Assembly: GCA_943736015.1 (NCBI GenBank)
Contig: OX031071.1
Location: 27,605,619-27,669,618 of the forward strand
Direction of reading: 5' to 3'
Length of the DNA: 64,000 bases
Origin: Tridacna crocea
Lineage: Eukaryota > Mollusca > Bivalvia > Cardiida > Cardiidae
Positions 22,301 through 32,604 of the stretch are shown piece by piece. The notes beneath the pieces are model-generated. The model made no database searches. It was not told the DNA's origin and saw nothing but the letters and a program-made list of their open reading frames with translations. The translations under genes and the position numbers were made by a program. The first letter of the stretch is position 1, and each line of letters starts with the position of its first letter.

Positions 22301-25300
22301 AAAAAAAGTTATATCCGAATTATCTCCCTTGTTAAATAAAAAACCCAAGATAAGCAAATTTCATTCTAGGCCCTTTTGCCTGATTTTCTTGTATTAATCA
22401 TTTGATGGTTGCGAGTTCGATACCCTGTTGTGGTAAACTTTCTTTATTGAGATTTTCTGTCTCTCACCTCTGACACGTGTGAGACAAGTAATCAGTGACT
22501 TGGAACAAAACTTGTAGCAATGTATTCAGATTTGTATGTTGCACATCAGCACAGTAGGTTTTTGTCATAACTTTGACTTGAACAAAAAAATCTTAACCTT
22601 TTACCAAACGGCAAACTATTTACACCTGTCCAAAAAGACGGAATTTGCAACTGAAAATTCAATGTGATGAAACAAAAATGAAATTTTCTTTTGAAAGAAA
22701 AGAAAGCATTGTAGGAAAGGAGAAAATGCTGGTCACCAGCATTTTCTCCTTTTCACAAAATGTTTTCAGAGACCCTTTTTCCACGGTAATTAATTCTGGA
22801 GATTATGTGGTAAACGTTTATTTCTGTAAGGATGTTTATAGATAGTTTACCGTTTTCCCCTTTTGTGAAGTTTTTAACTATTTCTGTAAGAATCATATTT
22901 TCATCAGCTGTTTCTATAGCAACCAAGTGAGCTCCCATCGTAGAGCAATAAGTCTGAAAAAAAAAAAAAAATTACATAGATTAAAATTTATCTTTTAAAC
23001 ACCAATGCACGTTTCATAGCTAAAGTTACCTTGAATAGTAGAGTAGTGGTAATGTAGACTTGGATAAAACTGCACAAATGGTGCAGCCTATATTCTATAA
23101 ATATTTTCTGCTTTGTTATGGCGCCGCATGGGCGGCGGCACTATATCTTTATTCGGTTTTAGAAAGTACCTATGGAGGCAGCCATACTTAGCTTCCAGTT
23201 CTCTCGTAACTAGGTCATTTCATATCAAAGCCGTTTCGCATTCACCTTTACTTTTTTATTTTGGCTATTTTGTACTCTCTTTGATAATTTCGTTACCACT
23301 TTGGTCATTTCACATCCTTTTTAGGCCAGGGAATCCCTCTCAAGGGATTCCCTTGCCTATAGGGATCGTAAGCTGCCTATTCAGACAAAAATGTTGGACG
23401 GTGTGTCCACTCTATATCGCTGAGTCCGCCAAAGCAACTAGGTTCCCAAGTTTATACAGAGATTGCTTATCACACGGTGTGAATGCTTTCCTTTCCTCAA
23501 AGCTTTCATCTGCAAAATGCCATGGAATTGCAAGGGTATTACAATCCTTTAATAACTGACGAGTGTGTGTTTTTTATCCCGTTTTTGTCATTAACACTGA
23601 TCTAATAAAGGCGTAACCTAATGAACTTGGCTTTATCCGACAGTTGTGTATTCTTACGCGCTGTATACGGTTAATATCTATAACGCTCTCTCTTGCACTC
23701 CGGATCATTCACATTCAGGTATGGTGAGATTAACGAACGACGACTCTGCTCGGAGTTTGTCTATAACGTTCATTTCTTAAAAATGTCTTTGATTGACTTT
23801 GATTTGAAACCAAATAAATGCTTATATTTTTTTTCTGTAGTCGTTCGCTTGTCATTTAATGTATTTTTTTTTCATCTCTCTCTCTCTCTACTAGTGTCAT
23901 AATTATGACATACCTGTGAACATGTGTGTCACAAAACAAGTCTCCGCTAAAATGCGATTGTAAATAAAGCAAACTACATATAGAATATTGGCCCATGTTA
24001 TGTTAATCACTTTTTCTTATGTATATCGACTAAATCTAGGGTACTTCAGCGGAATGTTGGAGAAATCGGCCCCTGGAGAAATCGTCCCCAAACTGCTTGG
24101 CCCGTGTTATGTTTATCATTCCGGAGAAATCGTCCCCTGGAGACGATTTCTTTGGTGAAATCGTCCCCAAATAAAATTTTAGAAAAATCGACCCCAGCAT
24201 CAAATTTCATCCATATCGTTAATCAAGTTGTCTATAAAAATATTTTTGAAATTTCTTTGTCTTTAGTATGTACATTATGTGTATTAGTTACCTTTATCTA
24301 AGAGTTATTTGGTAGTTTTGTCGTTGTTTATACTGCCTATTTCACACTGATAGGGTGTATTTCAAACCTTTTACACCTGTCACAAATATATTACACCTGA
24401 GTGATTCTTAAAAATGTCTTTGATTGACTTTGATTTGAAACCAAATAAATGCTTATAATTTTTTTCTGTAGTCGTTCGCTTGTCATTTAATGTATTTTTT
24501 TTTCATCTCTCTCTCTCTCTACTAGTGTCATAATTATGACATACCTGTGACCAATACCATTTAGCAGGGGCATGAGTGTCTCTGACACACATATTTCTAG
24601 TGTTCACTAGGGCTTGTGTGCATCCGAATATTTCCGGTCCATAACTTCTACAATTGTGGATGGATTTCAAAATAATTTGGCACAATTGACTTCCATCACG
24701 GTTAGATGTGCCATTTGAAACATCTGTTCAAGTAGGTTGAAGATTAAGGCCACATTGAAGGCCAATTTTTCGTCCGAACCATGACTCCTACATTTTTGGA
24801 TAGATTCCGATATAAATAAGCATAATGCATTGTTCTCCACCATGAGCAGAAGTTCCCTTTGAAACATTTATTCAGGTCCAGGGTCTAGGTCAAGCTTGAG
24901 AGTCAAGTGTTCGCGGGCTTGACACAAGTTGTCCTTGGACAACGATTATGAATAAGGATTAACGTCTTTTTATATGATGTAGATATAAGTATCGAAGCTC
25001 ATATCACTGTGACTTGTCCGTAAAATAGGCAAGTAAAATTGGAAAACCGAGCCTAATCGTATTCCTAAAACAATCCAACCTTTTCACAATATTTTATTGA
25101 GAAAATATTTTGGCTAAAAGAGAATTTGCTTGTAATAAGCAATTCCTCCCAATTTCCCCAAAATCTTACTTTTCAATATACACGAAGAACTATTTTGGAT
25201 TTTCATCTACAACTTCCTTCAAATATGACCAGTTGAAAATTTCGTCGACTTGTGGAAGGTAGAGACAACATGACCAACTGCCATATCACTCCAATCTTTA

Positions 25301-26382
25301 TTATTCATTACATTTTACCTTGATATCTATCTTACATGTATTTTCATTGAAATCAATAAAAATAAATATGTTCTTGCGTCATTAATGTAAAAAACTAACG
25401 TCATTCAGGACTACAAGACATCACATGTCTCAGAAAATTTAGATAACCAAAGTTGGTATTGCGTCGATTGAATACGGTTCAATTTTGACTTGGGATTGTT
25501 TACAAGCACGACAAATTTCTAAGTATTCTAAGCCATTATCAAGCACCCCATAACTGTGAGCACATGCCTTGCTCTGGCTTAATTAGTTTCTGGCTGGTGC
25601 TTTCTAGTATCAGTTCAAAAATTCCTGCTAAAACCAAGGATTCCAGGGGCTTAGTGGAATCCGCTTCTATCCCTGTCCGTCTACCTGTTTGTATTAATTA
25701 AAATTGACCCCATGTGTTGTTTCCTCAATTTCCTGGCCTTCAGTACTATCAGTACTTTGATTTAATATTATTTCGGTAATTTAGAACCTAGTTTAAATAC
25801 TTTTTCCTTCTGTTATTTGTCGAATGACAACTGCTTTTGTACAAAGTTCGACAACTGCTTAAACTTTGTCGCTAGGTAAAGGGTTAAACCAGTCCAATGT
25901 CCATGCACTGAGCAAAAAATACATATGTAATCATAAATAATTTCAACTCGGCCGAAGAGGCCAATTCTTACAGATGTAAATCAGCAATTCCAGTCTGGAA
26001 AAAGACCCAAAATAACTGCAGTTCCAAGGTAACTTTCGTCTACAGTGTCACAGCAAAGCGGATAGTTTGGATCAAAGATCAGACTGCATGTAACGTGCAG
26101 TTTGATCTTTGATTTATGCTGGCCGCAAAGAAGACCGGAATCGTGAAAAGCGTTTTAAAGGTTACTTCTGTATACAAGTGTTTGCAACTTACCCACGCCT
26201 CAGCCCAGCTTGTTTCAAAGTTCACATATCTGTAACACGTAGAGCCTTGTTGGGTGAACCCAGGGAAGCAGTAGTTATCTATGGTGCCTGGGCGGACAAA
26301 CTGTCCGTAGGTATCTGCATTGAATTAATATAGTTGGACCATGTTGTATTTTGTTTGTCGCGAGAGAGAGACAGAGACAAGA

Positions 26383-26413
<31 letters not shown>

Positions 26414-26806
26414 TGAGAGAGAGCGAGAACAAGCGGGAGGGAGAGAGAGAGAGAGCGAGAACGAGCGGGAGAGAGAGAGAGAGAGAGCGAGAGAGCGAGA
26501 ACGAGCGGGAGAGAGAGAGAGGGGGGGGGGTAGAGAGAAGTAGTTATCTATGGTACCTTGGCCGCTGGGCCGAGAAACTGTCAAAAGGCATCTGTATTGA
26601 ACCGATATGTATAGAGTTTGAACATATTAATGTATCTACGTTGAATTGATACATGTATGTTTCGACATGCGATATGTTGTTTGTTATTGCAGAGAGTGGG
26701 AGAGAGAGAGAGAGAGAGTGAGACAGAGAGAGAGAGGGGGGGGGGGAGAGAGCGCGCACCCGATCGCGAGAGAGAGAGAGACATAGAGGGAGAGAGAGAT
26801 ATAGAT

Positions 26807-26863
<57 letters not shown>

Positions 26864-26877
26864 AGGGGGGGGGGAGG

Positions 26878-26927
<50 letters not shown>

Positions 26928-27592
26928 ATCAAACAGGCAAGAAGGCAGACAGGAAGATAGACAGATAGACAGACGGACGGACGGCCAGGAAGATAGACAG
27001 ACGGACGGACTAGACAGGCTGACAGACATACAGACAGACAGACAGAGAAAAACGAGAGAGAGGCGGACGGACAATCACGGCTTACAGCCAGAACTTAGTG
27101 TCTAGAAATGAAATAGTTCTAACAGACTATGATGTAAAATAAAGATTTGTCGTTGTGCTGTAGGTAAAAGTCTCCTTTTCCTACTATGTTTTCTACAGCC
27201 TCTCCCCACCGCGTCTTTAGAAAATGGACTTCGTAGTAACGGGTTGAACTTTGCAAACACAGGTCCCTATTTGTGTAACAAAGTTTAAAACACTCAAATG
27301 CGTAGATAAACTTCTGTTAATAGATATATTGGCAAACACTGATCATCAACCACACAGTTTTTCAATACAATGAAAGGCCACCAACACAAGGCCCTATTGG
27401 TTGATAAGAATTGGCGGAGACATTTGCATATTCCGTATCCCCTACTTCGTAGATGATATTGCCACCTGAAAATAAGTATTTTGACTGTTATTGGGTCATC
27501 AATAAATCATAAAAAGAGGTAAAAGAAAAAGAAGTCAACTCACGGAACAGTCCAAGATTCAGAGATAGAAGATAAAACAGAGGCGAGGTCAT
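19123..27592 (-). CDS. Secreted C-type lectin, single CTLD, four exons (162 aa)
   Basis: Exons on the minus strand: 27592-27544, 26314-26193, 22953-22851, 19337-19123. Every junction is GT-AG and the phases (1, 0, 1) fit. Residues 1-16 ([16 protein letters not shown]) are a signal peptide. The CTLD follows with six cysteines at 32, 43, 60, 138, 151 and 159, the long-form pattern (predicted pairs 32-43, 60-159, 138-151). Landmarks are [51 protein letters not shown] and FMCE. The Ca2+/sugar site is atypical: EPL replaces EPN or QPD at 127-129 and WFA replaces WND at 146-148, so classic mannose or galactose binding is doubtful. Single-domain secreted CTLDs are abundant in bivalve haemolymph and mucus. 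The introns hold MITEs and tandem repeats. The exon chain is my reconstruction; the fold assignment is firm. Confidence 0.9.
19355..19940 (-). mobile_element. LTR-like repeat R9, minus-oriented copy in lectin intron 3
   Basis: The reverse complement aligns at roughly 75-80% with 60600-61440 (shared GCCAAGGTTACGATCAC, CCTATTGGATGCTGCTTAT, ACAGATCCTGCACACA). This copy lacks the insert found at about 61007-61320 in the other one. Confidence 0.75.
20168..21330 (+). repeat. 65-bp tandem array (R6), about 18 units, in lectin intron 3
   Basis: Repeating unit reads GGACTGGTAAATGTATATTG, CCATTTGTGAAGTTTTATTA, ACTATTGCTGGGAGGGCAAA and CATAA. Early units have a variant (GTGACCTTGTATTTACC); later units are more homogeneous, with one truncated unit near 20620. 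Confidence 0.95.
21426..21655 (-). mobile_element. R1 MITE, copy 16, intact
   Basis: TTAACTCTTTACCACACAAT start and GGTAAAGAGTTAA end. Hairpin at 21482-21545. Its right TTAA (21652-21655) is also the left TTAA of the adjoining R5. Confidence 0.9.
21652..22200 (+). mobile_element. R5 element, full length
   Basis: TTAAAGGTGGCCCTTCAGAT at the left and CCTACCTTTAA at the right. About 549 bp, same order of motifs as 8671-9217. Confidence 0.88.
22201..22590. other. Lectin intron 3 sequence without further features
   Basis: Contains a tRNA-B-box-like GCGAGTTCGATACCC near 22409, probably a SINE scrap. No exon signal. Confidence 0.45.
22593..22817 (+). mobile_element. R1 MITE, copy 17
   Basis: TTAACCTTTTACCAAACGGC start. 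Hairpin at 22705-22765. It lies only about 30 bases from the donor site of lectin exon 3. Confidence 0.8.
22851..22953 (-). CDS. Lectin exon 3 (residues 58-91)
   Basis: Polypyrimidine tract of about 15 T then CAG ends at 22954; donor G|GTAAAC at 22851/22850. Encodes [20 protein letters not shown] and onward, the first long alpha-helix and beta-strand region of a CTLD. Confidence 0.9.
23110..23340 (+). repeat. R13 repeat (GCGCCGCATGGGCGGCGG type)
   Basis: Shares GCGCCGCATG-GCGGCGGCAC, TTTATTCG and ATGGAGGCAGCCATA with 32220-32430 (plus) and 31790-31875 (minus). Confidence 0.75.
23775..24550. repeat. Direct 145-bp repeats 630 bp apart in lectin intron 2
   Basis: 23775-23919 and 24406-24550 are nearly identical, from AAAATGTCTTTGATTGACTT to AATTATGACATACCTGTGA, including a CT-run. 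Between them lie short repeats of GGAGAAATCGTCCCC (24055-24190). Confidence 0.9.
24600..24930. repeat. Degenerate tandem repeat in lectin intron 2
   Basis: Two loosely similar blocks contain CCATAACTTCTACAATTGTGG and CCATGACTCCTACATTTTTGG type motifs, then TTTGAAACAT. No coding signal. Confidence 0.5.
25075..25262. mobile_element. R1 MITE, very diverged
   Basis: A weak hairpin AGAGAATTTGCTTGTAATAA with a matching arm, and an end-like AATTTCGTCGACTTGTGG. Family assignment rests on layout. Confidence 0.45.
26060..26115. repeat. Small palindrome, GATCAAAGATCAGACTGCA type
   Basis: GATCAAAGATCAGACTGCA and its complement TGCAGTTTGATCTTTGAT surround TGTAACG. Arms of this motif recur near 8140, 34985, 35740, 47760, 54170 and 61690. 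Confidence 0.65.
26193..26314 (-). CDS. Lectin exon 2 (residues 17-57)
   Basis: Acceptor TTCAATGCAG ends at 26315; donor TGG|GTAAGT at 26193/26192. Encodes the N-terminal extension and the first CTLD hairpin with Cys32 and Cys43 and the conserved SWAEAW. Confidence 0.92.
26340..26535 (+). repeat. (GA)n microsatellite in lectin intron 1
   Basis: Almost pure GAGA with interruptions GCGAGAACGAGCGGG. Long frames on both strands are artefacts of the repeat. Confidence 0.95.
26536..26600 (-). pseudogene. Truncated duplicate of lectin exon 2
   Basis: On the minus strand TTCAATACAG is followed by a sequence matching the first 50 bases of exon 2 (GACAGTTT-TC-GCCCA and ACCATAGATAACTAC) but with an extra 4 bases and an early stop. 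It ends in the GA tract. A failed partial exon duplication. Confidence 0.8.
26690..27075 (+). repeat. (GA)n, (ACAG)n and (ACGG)n microsatellites
   Basis: GA tracts run to about 26922, then ACAG and ACGG units to 27065. Interrupted by GGGGGG runs and a GCGCGCACCCGATCGCG island at 26751-26767. Confidence 0.95.
27544..27592 (-). CDS. Lectin exon 1 (signal peptide)
   Basis: ATG at 27592-27590, 16 codons plus one base, donor C|GTGAGT at 27544/27543. The phase fits exon 2 exactly. Start choice rests on the signal-peptide character and splice fit. Confidence 0.75.
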
Positions 27593-27784
27593 GTCTACAA
27601 TACATGTAAATGGCCGGAAACAACCTTCGTATGGTAGAAGAAAGGGAAAGTGAGATAATTGATAAGAAAATAGTTCATATGTCCTGTGTACCGAAATATA
27701 TCATTACGCAACAGCCATAAATCTGCATTCATGCAAATGTATATTTTAAAATCAGTTTTAAGGATTAACTATTTTATAATAATT

Positions 27785-30480
27785 TTATCCCGGCTGGCCT
27801 GCATGCCTAACTGTCTTCCTATCTGCCTGCCTGTCTGGATACATGCATGCATGCCTACATACCCTCCTATCTGCCGTCAGGCCTGCCGGTCTCCCTACCT
27901 GCCTACTTGCCTGCCGGTCTCCCTACCCACCTGCCTGCTTGCCGTCCTGCCTGCCGGTCTCGCTACCTGCCTACCTTCCTACCTGCCTGCCGGCTGGCCT
28001 TCATGCCTGACTGTCTTCCTACCTGCCTGCCTGTCTGGATACATGCATGCATGCCAACATACCCTCCTATCTGCCGTCCAGCCTGCCGGTCTCCCTGCCT
28101 GCCTGCCTACCTGCCATCCTGCCTGCCGGTCTCCCTACCTGCCTGCCTACCTGCTATCCTGCCTGCCGGTCTCCCTACCTGCCTGCCTACCTGCCATCCT
28201 GCCTGCCGGTCTCCCTGCCTGCCTGCCGTCCTGCCTGCCGGTCTCCCTACCTGCCTGCCTACCTGCCATCCTGCCTGCCGGTCTCCCAAACTACCTGCCT
28301 GCCTGCCTACCTGCAATCCTGCCTGCGGGTCTCCCTACCTGCATGCCTACCTGCTATCCTGCCTGCCGGTCTCCCTGCCTGCCTGCCGTCCTGCAATCCT
28401 GCCTGTCGGTCTCCCTACCTGCCTACCTGCCTGCCTGCAGTCCTGCTTGCCGGTCTCCCTAACTGCCTACCTGCCTGCCGTCCTGCCTGTCGGTCTCCCC
28501 ACCTGCCTGCCTGCCGTCCTGCCTGTCGGTCTCCCTACCTGCCTTCCTGCCTGCCTACCTACCTACCTGCAATCCTGACTGCCGGTCTCCCTACCTGCCT
28601 GCCGTCCTGCCTGTCGGTCTGCTCACCTGCCTGCCTGCCATCCTGCCTGTCGTTCTCCCTACCTGCCTGCCTACCTGCCTGCCGGTCTCCCCACCTGCCT
28701 GCCGGTCTACCCACCTGCCTGCCTGCCGTCCTGCCTGTCGGTCTCCCCACCTGCCTGCCTGCCGTCATGCTTGCCTGCCAGTCTCTCTACCTGCCTGCCT
28801 GCCTGCCTGTCGCTTTCCCCACCTGCCTGCCTGCCTGCCGCCCTGCCTGCCGGTCTCCCCACCTGCCTGTAGGCCTGCCGTCCTGCCAGTCGGTCTCCCC
28901 ACCTGCCTGCCTGCCTGCCGTCCTGCCTGCCGGTCTCCCCACCTGCCTGCCTGCCTGCCGTCCTGCCTGCCGGTCTCCCCACCTGCCTGCCTGCCTGCCG
29001 TCCTGCCTGTCGGTCTCCCAACCTGCCTACCTGCCTGCCATCCTGCCTGTCGGTCTCCCCACCTGCCTGCCCGCCTACCAGCCTACCTGCCTGGCGGTCT
29101 CCCCACCTGCCTGCCTGCCTGCCGTCCTGCCTTTCGATTTTCCTACCTGCCTGCCTGCCGTCCTGCCTGCCGGTCTTCCCATCTGCCTGTCGTCCTGCCT
29201 GTCGGTCTCCCCACCTGCCTGCCGTCCTGCCTGTCGGTCTCCCCACCTGCCTACCTGCCTCCGTCCTGCCTGTCGGTCTCCCCACCAGCCTGCCCCCCTA
29301 CCAGCCTACCTGCCTGCCAGTCTCCCCACCTGCCTGCCGTCCTGCCTGTCGGTCTCCCCACCTGCCAGCCGTACTTCCTGTCGGTTTCCCCACCTGCCTG
29401 CCGTCCTGCCTTCCGGTCTCCCCACCGTCCTGCCGTCCTGCCTGTCGGTGTCCCAACCTGCCTGCCTGCCTTCCTGCCGGTCTTCCCACCTGCCTGCCTG
29501 CCTGTCGGTCTCCCCACCTGCCTGCCTGCCTACCTGCCATCCTGCCTGTCTGTCTCTCTACCTGCCTGCCGTCCAGCCTGCCGGTCTCCCCACCTGCCTA
29601 CCTGCCTACCTGCCATCCTGCGTGCCTGCCTGCCGGTCTCCCTACTTGCCTGCCTGCCTAACCTGCCATCCTGCCTGTCGGTCTCCCTACCTGCCTACCT
29701 TCCTGCCGTCCTGCCTGTCGGTCTCCCTACCTGCCTGCCTGCATGCCGTCCTGCCTGCCGGTCTCCCTACCTGCCTACCTGCCATCCTGCCTATCGGTCT
29801 CCCTACCTGCCTGCCGTCCTGCCTGCCGGTCTCTCTACCTGCATGCCTGCAGGTCTCCCTACCTCCCTGCCCGGCTGCCGTCCTGCCAGCCGGTCTCCCT
29901 ACCTGCCTGCCTGCCTGCCTACCTGCCATCCTACCTGTCGGTCTCCCTACCTGCCTGCCCGCCTGCCTGCCAGTCTCCCTACCTGCCTGCCTGCCTACCT
30001 GCCGTCCTGCCTGTCGGTCTCCCTACCTGCCTGCCCGTCTACCAGCCTACCTGCCTGCCAGTTTCCCTACCTGCCTGCCTGCCGTCCTGCCTGCCGGTCT
30101 CCCTTCCTGTCTGCCTGTCTCCCTACCTGCCTGCTGGTCTCCCTACCTGCCTGACTACCTACCTGCCGTCCTGCCTGCCGGTCTCTCTACCTGCCTGCCG
30201 GTCTCCCTACCTGCCTGACTACCTACCTGCCGTCCTGCCTGCCGGTCTCCCTACCTGCCTGCCTTCCTACCTACCATCCTGTCTACCTGCCTGTCACCCT
30301 ACCTGCCTGCCTGCATGCCTACTTGCCTGCCTCCATGCCAGCTCTCCTACCTTCCTGTACACCTACCATCTTGCCTTCATGCCTTTCCTCCTACCTGCCT
30401 GCCTGCCCAAATGGCTGCCTTCCTTCCTTCCTTCCTTCCTTCTTGTCTCCGCCTGCTCTTTGAATCTTTCTGACCTCTAA
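27785..30480. repeat. 2.7-kb CTGCC minisatellite
   Basis: Built from CCTGCCTGCCGTCCTGCC, TGTCGGTCTCCCCACCTGCC and variants, mostly 28-36 bp units. A higher-order unit containing ACATGCATGCATGCC occurs at about 27840 and again at 28040, 200 bp later. The left part prefers CTCCCTAC, the middle (about 28500-29520) CTCCCCAC, the right CTCCCTAC again. It ends in CTTCC repeats at 30415-30445. All three plus frames are open over much of its length. Confidence 0.97.
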
Positions 30481-30589
30481 TTAATCTGCCCGGAAATACA
30501 GACATATTCATCTCTAAGGCCTACAGCCTTTACCTAACTTCGAAAAGAAGAAGAAAAAACTTAAATCTCAAATATTACTAATCTATTAC

Positions 30590-30765
30590 TAAACACCCTT
30601 GGGAGGACGTCTTTTGAGAGATTGTAGGGAAAAGGAAAAACTGCTGGTAATAAGTAATTTCCCCTCTATTCACAATGTTTTCTATCCCACCCCAAACAAA
30701 TTTTATTGTTTGGATCATGTTTATTTCGTCGTCGTCTGCGAGTGCTTTGAATTTAGACTAAACAA
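30590..30765 (-). mobile_element. R1 MITE, decayed
   Basis: Recognisable by GATTGTAGGGAAAAGGAAAA, a weak second arm, CACAATGTTTTCTA and TTCGTCGTCGTCTGC. Confidence 0.6.
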
Positions 30766-30768
30766 AAG

Positions 30769-30857
30769 GTATCGTCGGTTTACTTCAAAAAAACCTCGTA
30801 ACTACAGCTTGTTTCAAGCTGTAGTTACAAGGTTTTTGAAGTAAACCGACGATATGT
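30769..30857. repeat. R12 hairpin, near perfect
   Basis: ATCGTCGGTTTACTTCAAAA and complement flank CAGCTTGTTTCAAGCTG. Same element as 804-891. Confidence 0.85.
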
Positions 30858-31174
30858 CATCTGGTTAGAAACCTCAATAAGAAACAAGAAAATATTGATG
30901 CTGAACATCAATGGCGCTGCAAACCAATTATTTCTGTAGCAGGGGACAATGCATTGAGCCGTAATAACCGTAATATAGAGATCACGTGATCGTCTTACAG
31001 CTCAGTAGGAATCACATTGTTGATCACGTGACTCATTTTGTCACGTTTACCATCCAATATTTGCATATGTGGAGAAAATTGTCGCCCTTGTATATAAGAT
31101 TTTGTCTACACAAACAAACATTTGTCGCCAATGAATTATCATACATTAACGAAAGAAAAAGTCTGTTACCGAAT

Positions 31175-31345
31175 TGTGCTAAATCTGACACTCTAACAAA
31201 TATATGTCTGGTATCATACAACCCCTCTTTATAGATATAATTAAGACTTGAATGAATGAAGTTCTTATTATATCTATATAGACTAGAGGAGTTGTATGAT
31301 ACCGTATATCTATATAGACTAGAGGAGTTGTATGATACCAGTCAT
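31175..31345. repeat. Inverted and direct copies of a 35-bp motif
   Basis: GGTATCATACAACCCCTC at 31208 is repeated as its complement twice (31280-31303, 31310-31340), with TATATCTATATAGACTAGAG before each. Confidence 0.75.
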
Positions 31346-31779
31346 GTCAGGCACTATGGGACAACATTGACCTAGTTACAGTTACCTGGTCTTAAAAACA
31401 CGATCGCGAAAGGAAAACAATAATTTTACAATCAATACAATACTAGAACAACAATATAACTGGGGTCACAAGTACCACATAGGGTACTCTAGGGTCAAAG
31501 AGCTTGAAAATACCTCCTACCTCTTCCAGCTTAAGATATTTAAAATGGTGGCTTCAAAAATTTGTGACAGATAATCTTTTATCACGTGACTTCTCGATAT
31601 GCATCTTTATTATTTTTCCAAAGGAAAATGTTAATTTGTCGACGATCCCGGTTTTTATCCATCTAACAATGAAAGTACAATATATTATATATGAAAAAAA
31701 AAATCCCACAAATAAATAAAAAGGTTAATATGGACCCCGATCTGGTAATCAAAGTACAGTAGATAAAGATGGATTTTAA

Positions 31780-32450
31780 AACAAAGCATGGAACCAGTTC
31801 AATATGGCTGCCTCCATAGGCACTTTACAAAACCGAATAAAAATATAGTGGCACCGCTCAAGCGGCGCCACAATCAATCTCAGAGAATTTTGTATAATAT
31901 TACACTCCTTCGCACACACTAATATATATTTATATCTTACGATAATTTTCTTATCTGTCAGGTTTCCCTGCAAGAATTAGTTCTAGTGTCAAAATAGTGC
32001 TTAAGCAAAAGCCACTTTCTTTTGCTGGTGGTTTCGCCACTCGTGGAAATATAGCAATCGTTTTTCACTCGATGAATTTCCACCAAAGACCAAATTTGAC
32101 GGTTTCTTTTGTTCCACAAGGTTGTAAAATACGAAGTCATCCACTTCTGGGGCGTTAAATATACGAAGTCAGCCTTTTTTAACGACTGAAAACATAATCT
32201 AAAAACAAACAGATTTTTTTGTTGCGCCGCATGAGCGGCGGCACCATATTTTTATTCGTGTTAGAAAAGTATCCATGGAGGCAGCCATATTGTTTACTAG
32301 GCTTCCAGTCATTTCGTATAAGATCATTTCGTACTTAAGCCATTTCATACAACTTTAGCAGTCATTTCGTACCCACGTATACTTGTTATTTTGGTAATTT
32401 CGTACTCACTTTAATTATTTCGTACCCACTTTGGTAATTTCATACCCTGT
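31780..32450. repeat. Two facing R13 repeats
   Basis: 31790-31875 carries the repeat in minus orientation and 32220-32430 in plus, separated by 345 bp. The right copy continues into a degenerate series of TCATTTCGTAC-like units. Confidence 0.7.
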
Positions 32451-32604
32451 TTTTATAACAATTTTGTAATGTAAAACCTAGTTTCAAGTTTTCTAAAACT
32501 AAAACAAAGTGTATACACTTTTGCAACCTTCATCGTCACCATCAAAACCCTGATCTCTACTTGAATAAAACACGCATTGATGTGATCTCTGAAAATTGTT
32601 AATT

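Noticed and set aside
26279..27074. Arg-Glu-rich and Ser-Leu-rich frames of up to 176 codons
   Set aside because: They are read-throughs of GA/CT microsatellites inside lectin intron 1.
28047..30218. A 723-codon open frame, and other long frames in several phases, rich in Leu-Pro-Ala-Cys
   Set aside because: It is a direct translation of the CTGCC minisatellite. All three frames and parts of the opposite strand are open, which is expected from the repeat and not evidence for a protein.
27785..30480. CRISPR-like array or coding repeat
   Set aside because: Units vary in length and have no unique spacers between constant repeats; the genome is eukaryotic.
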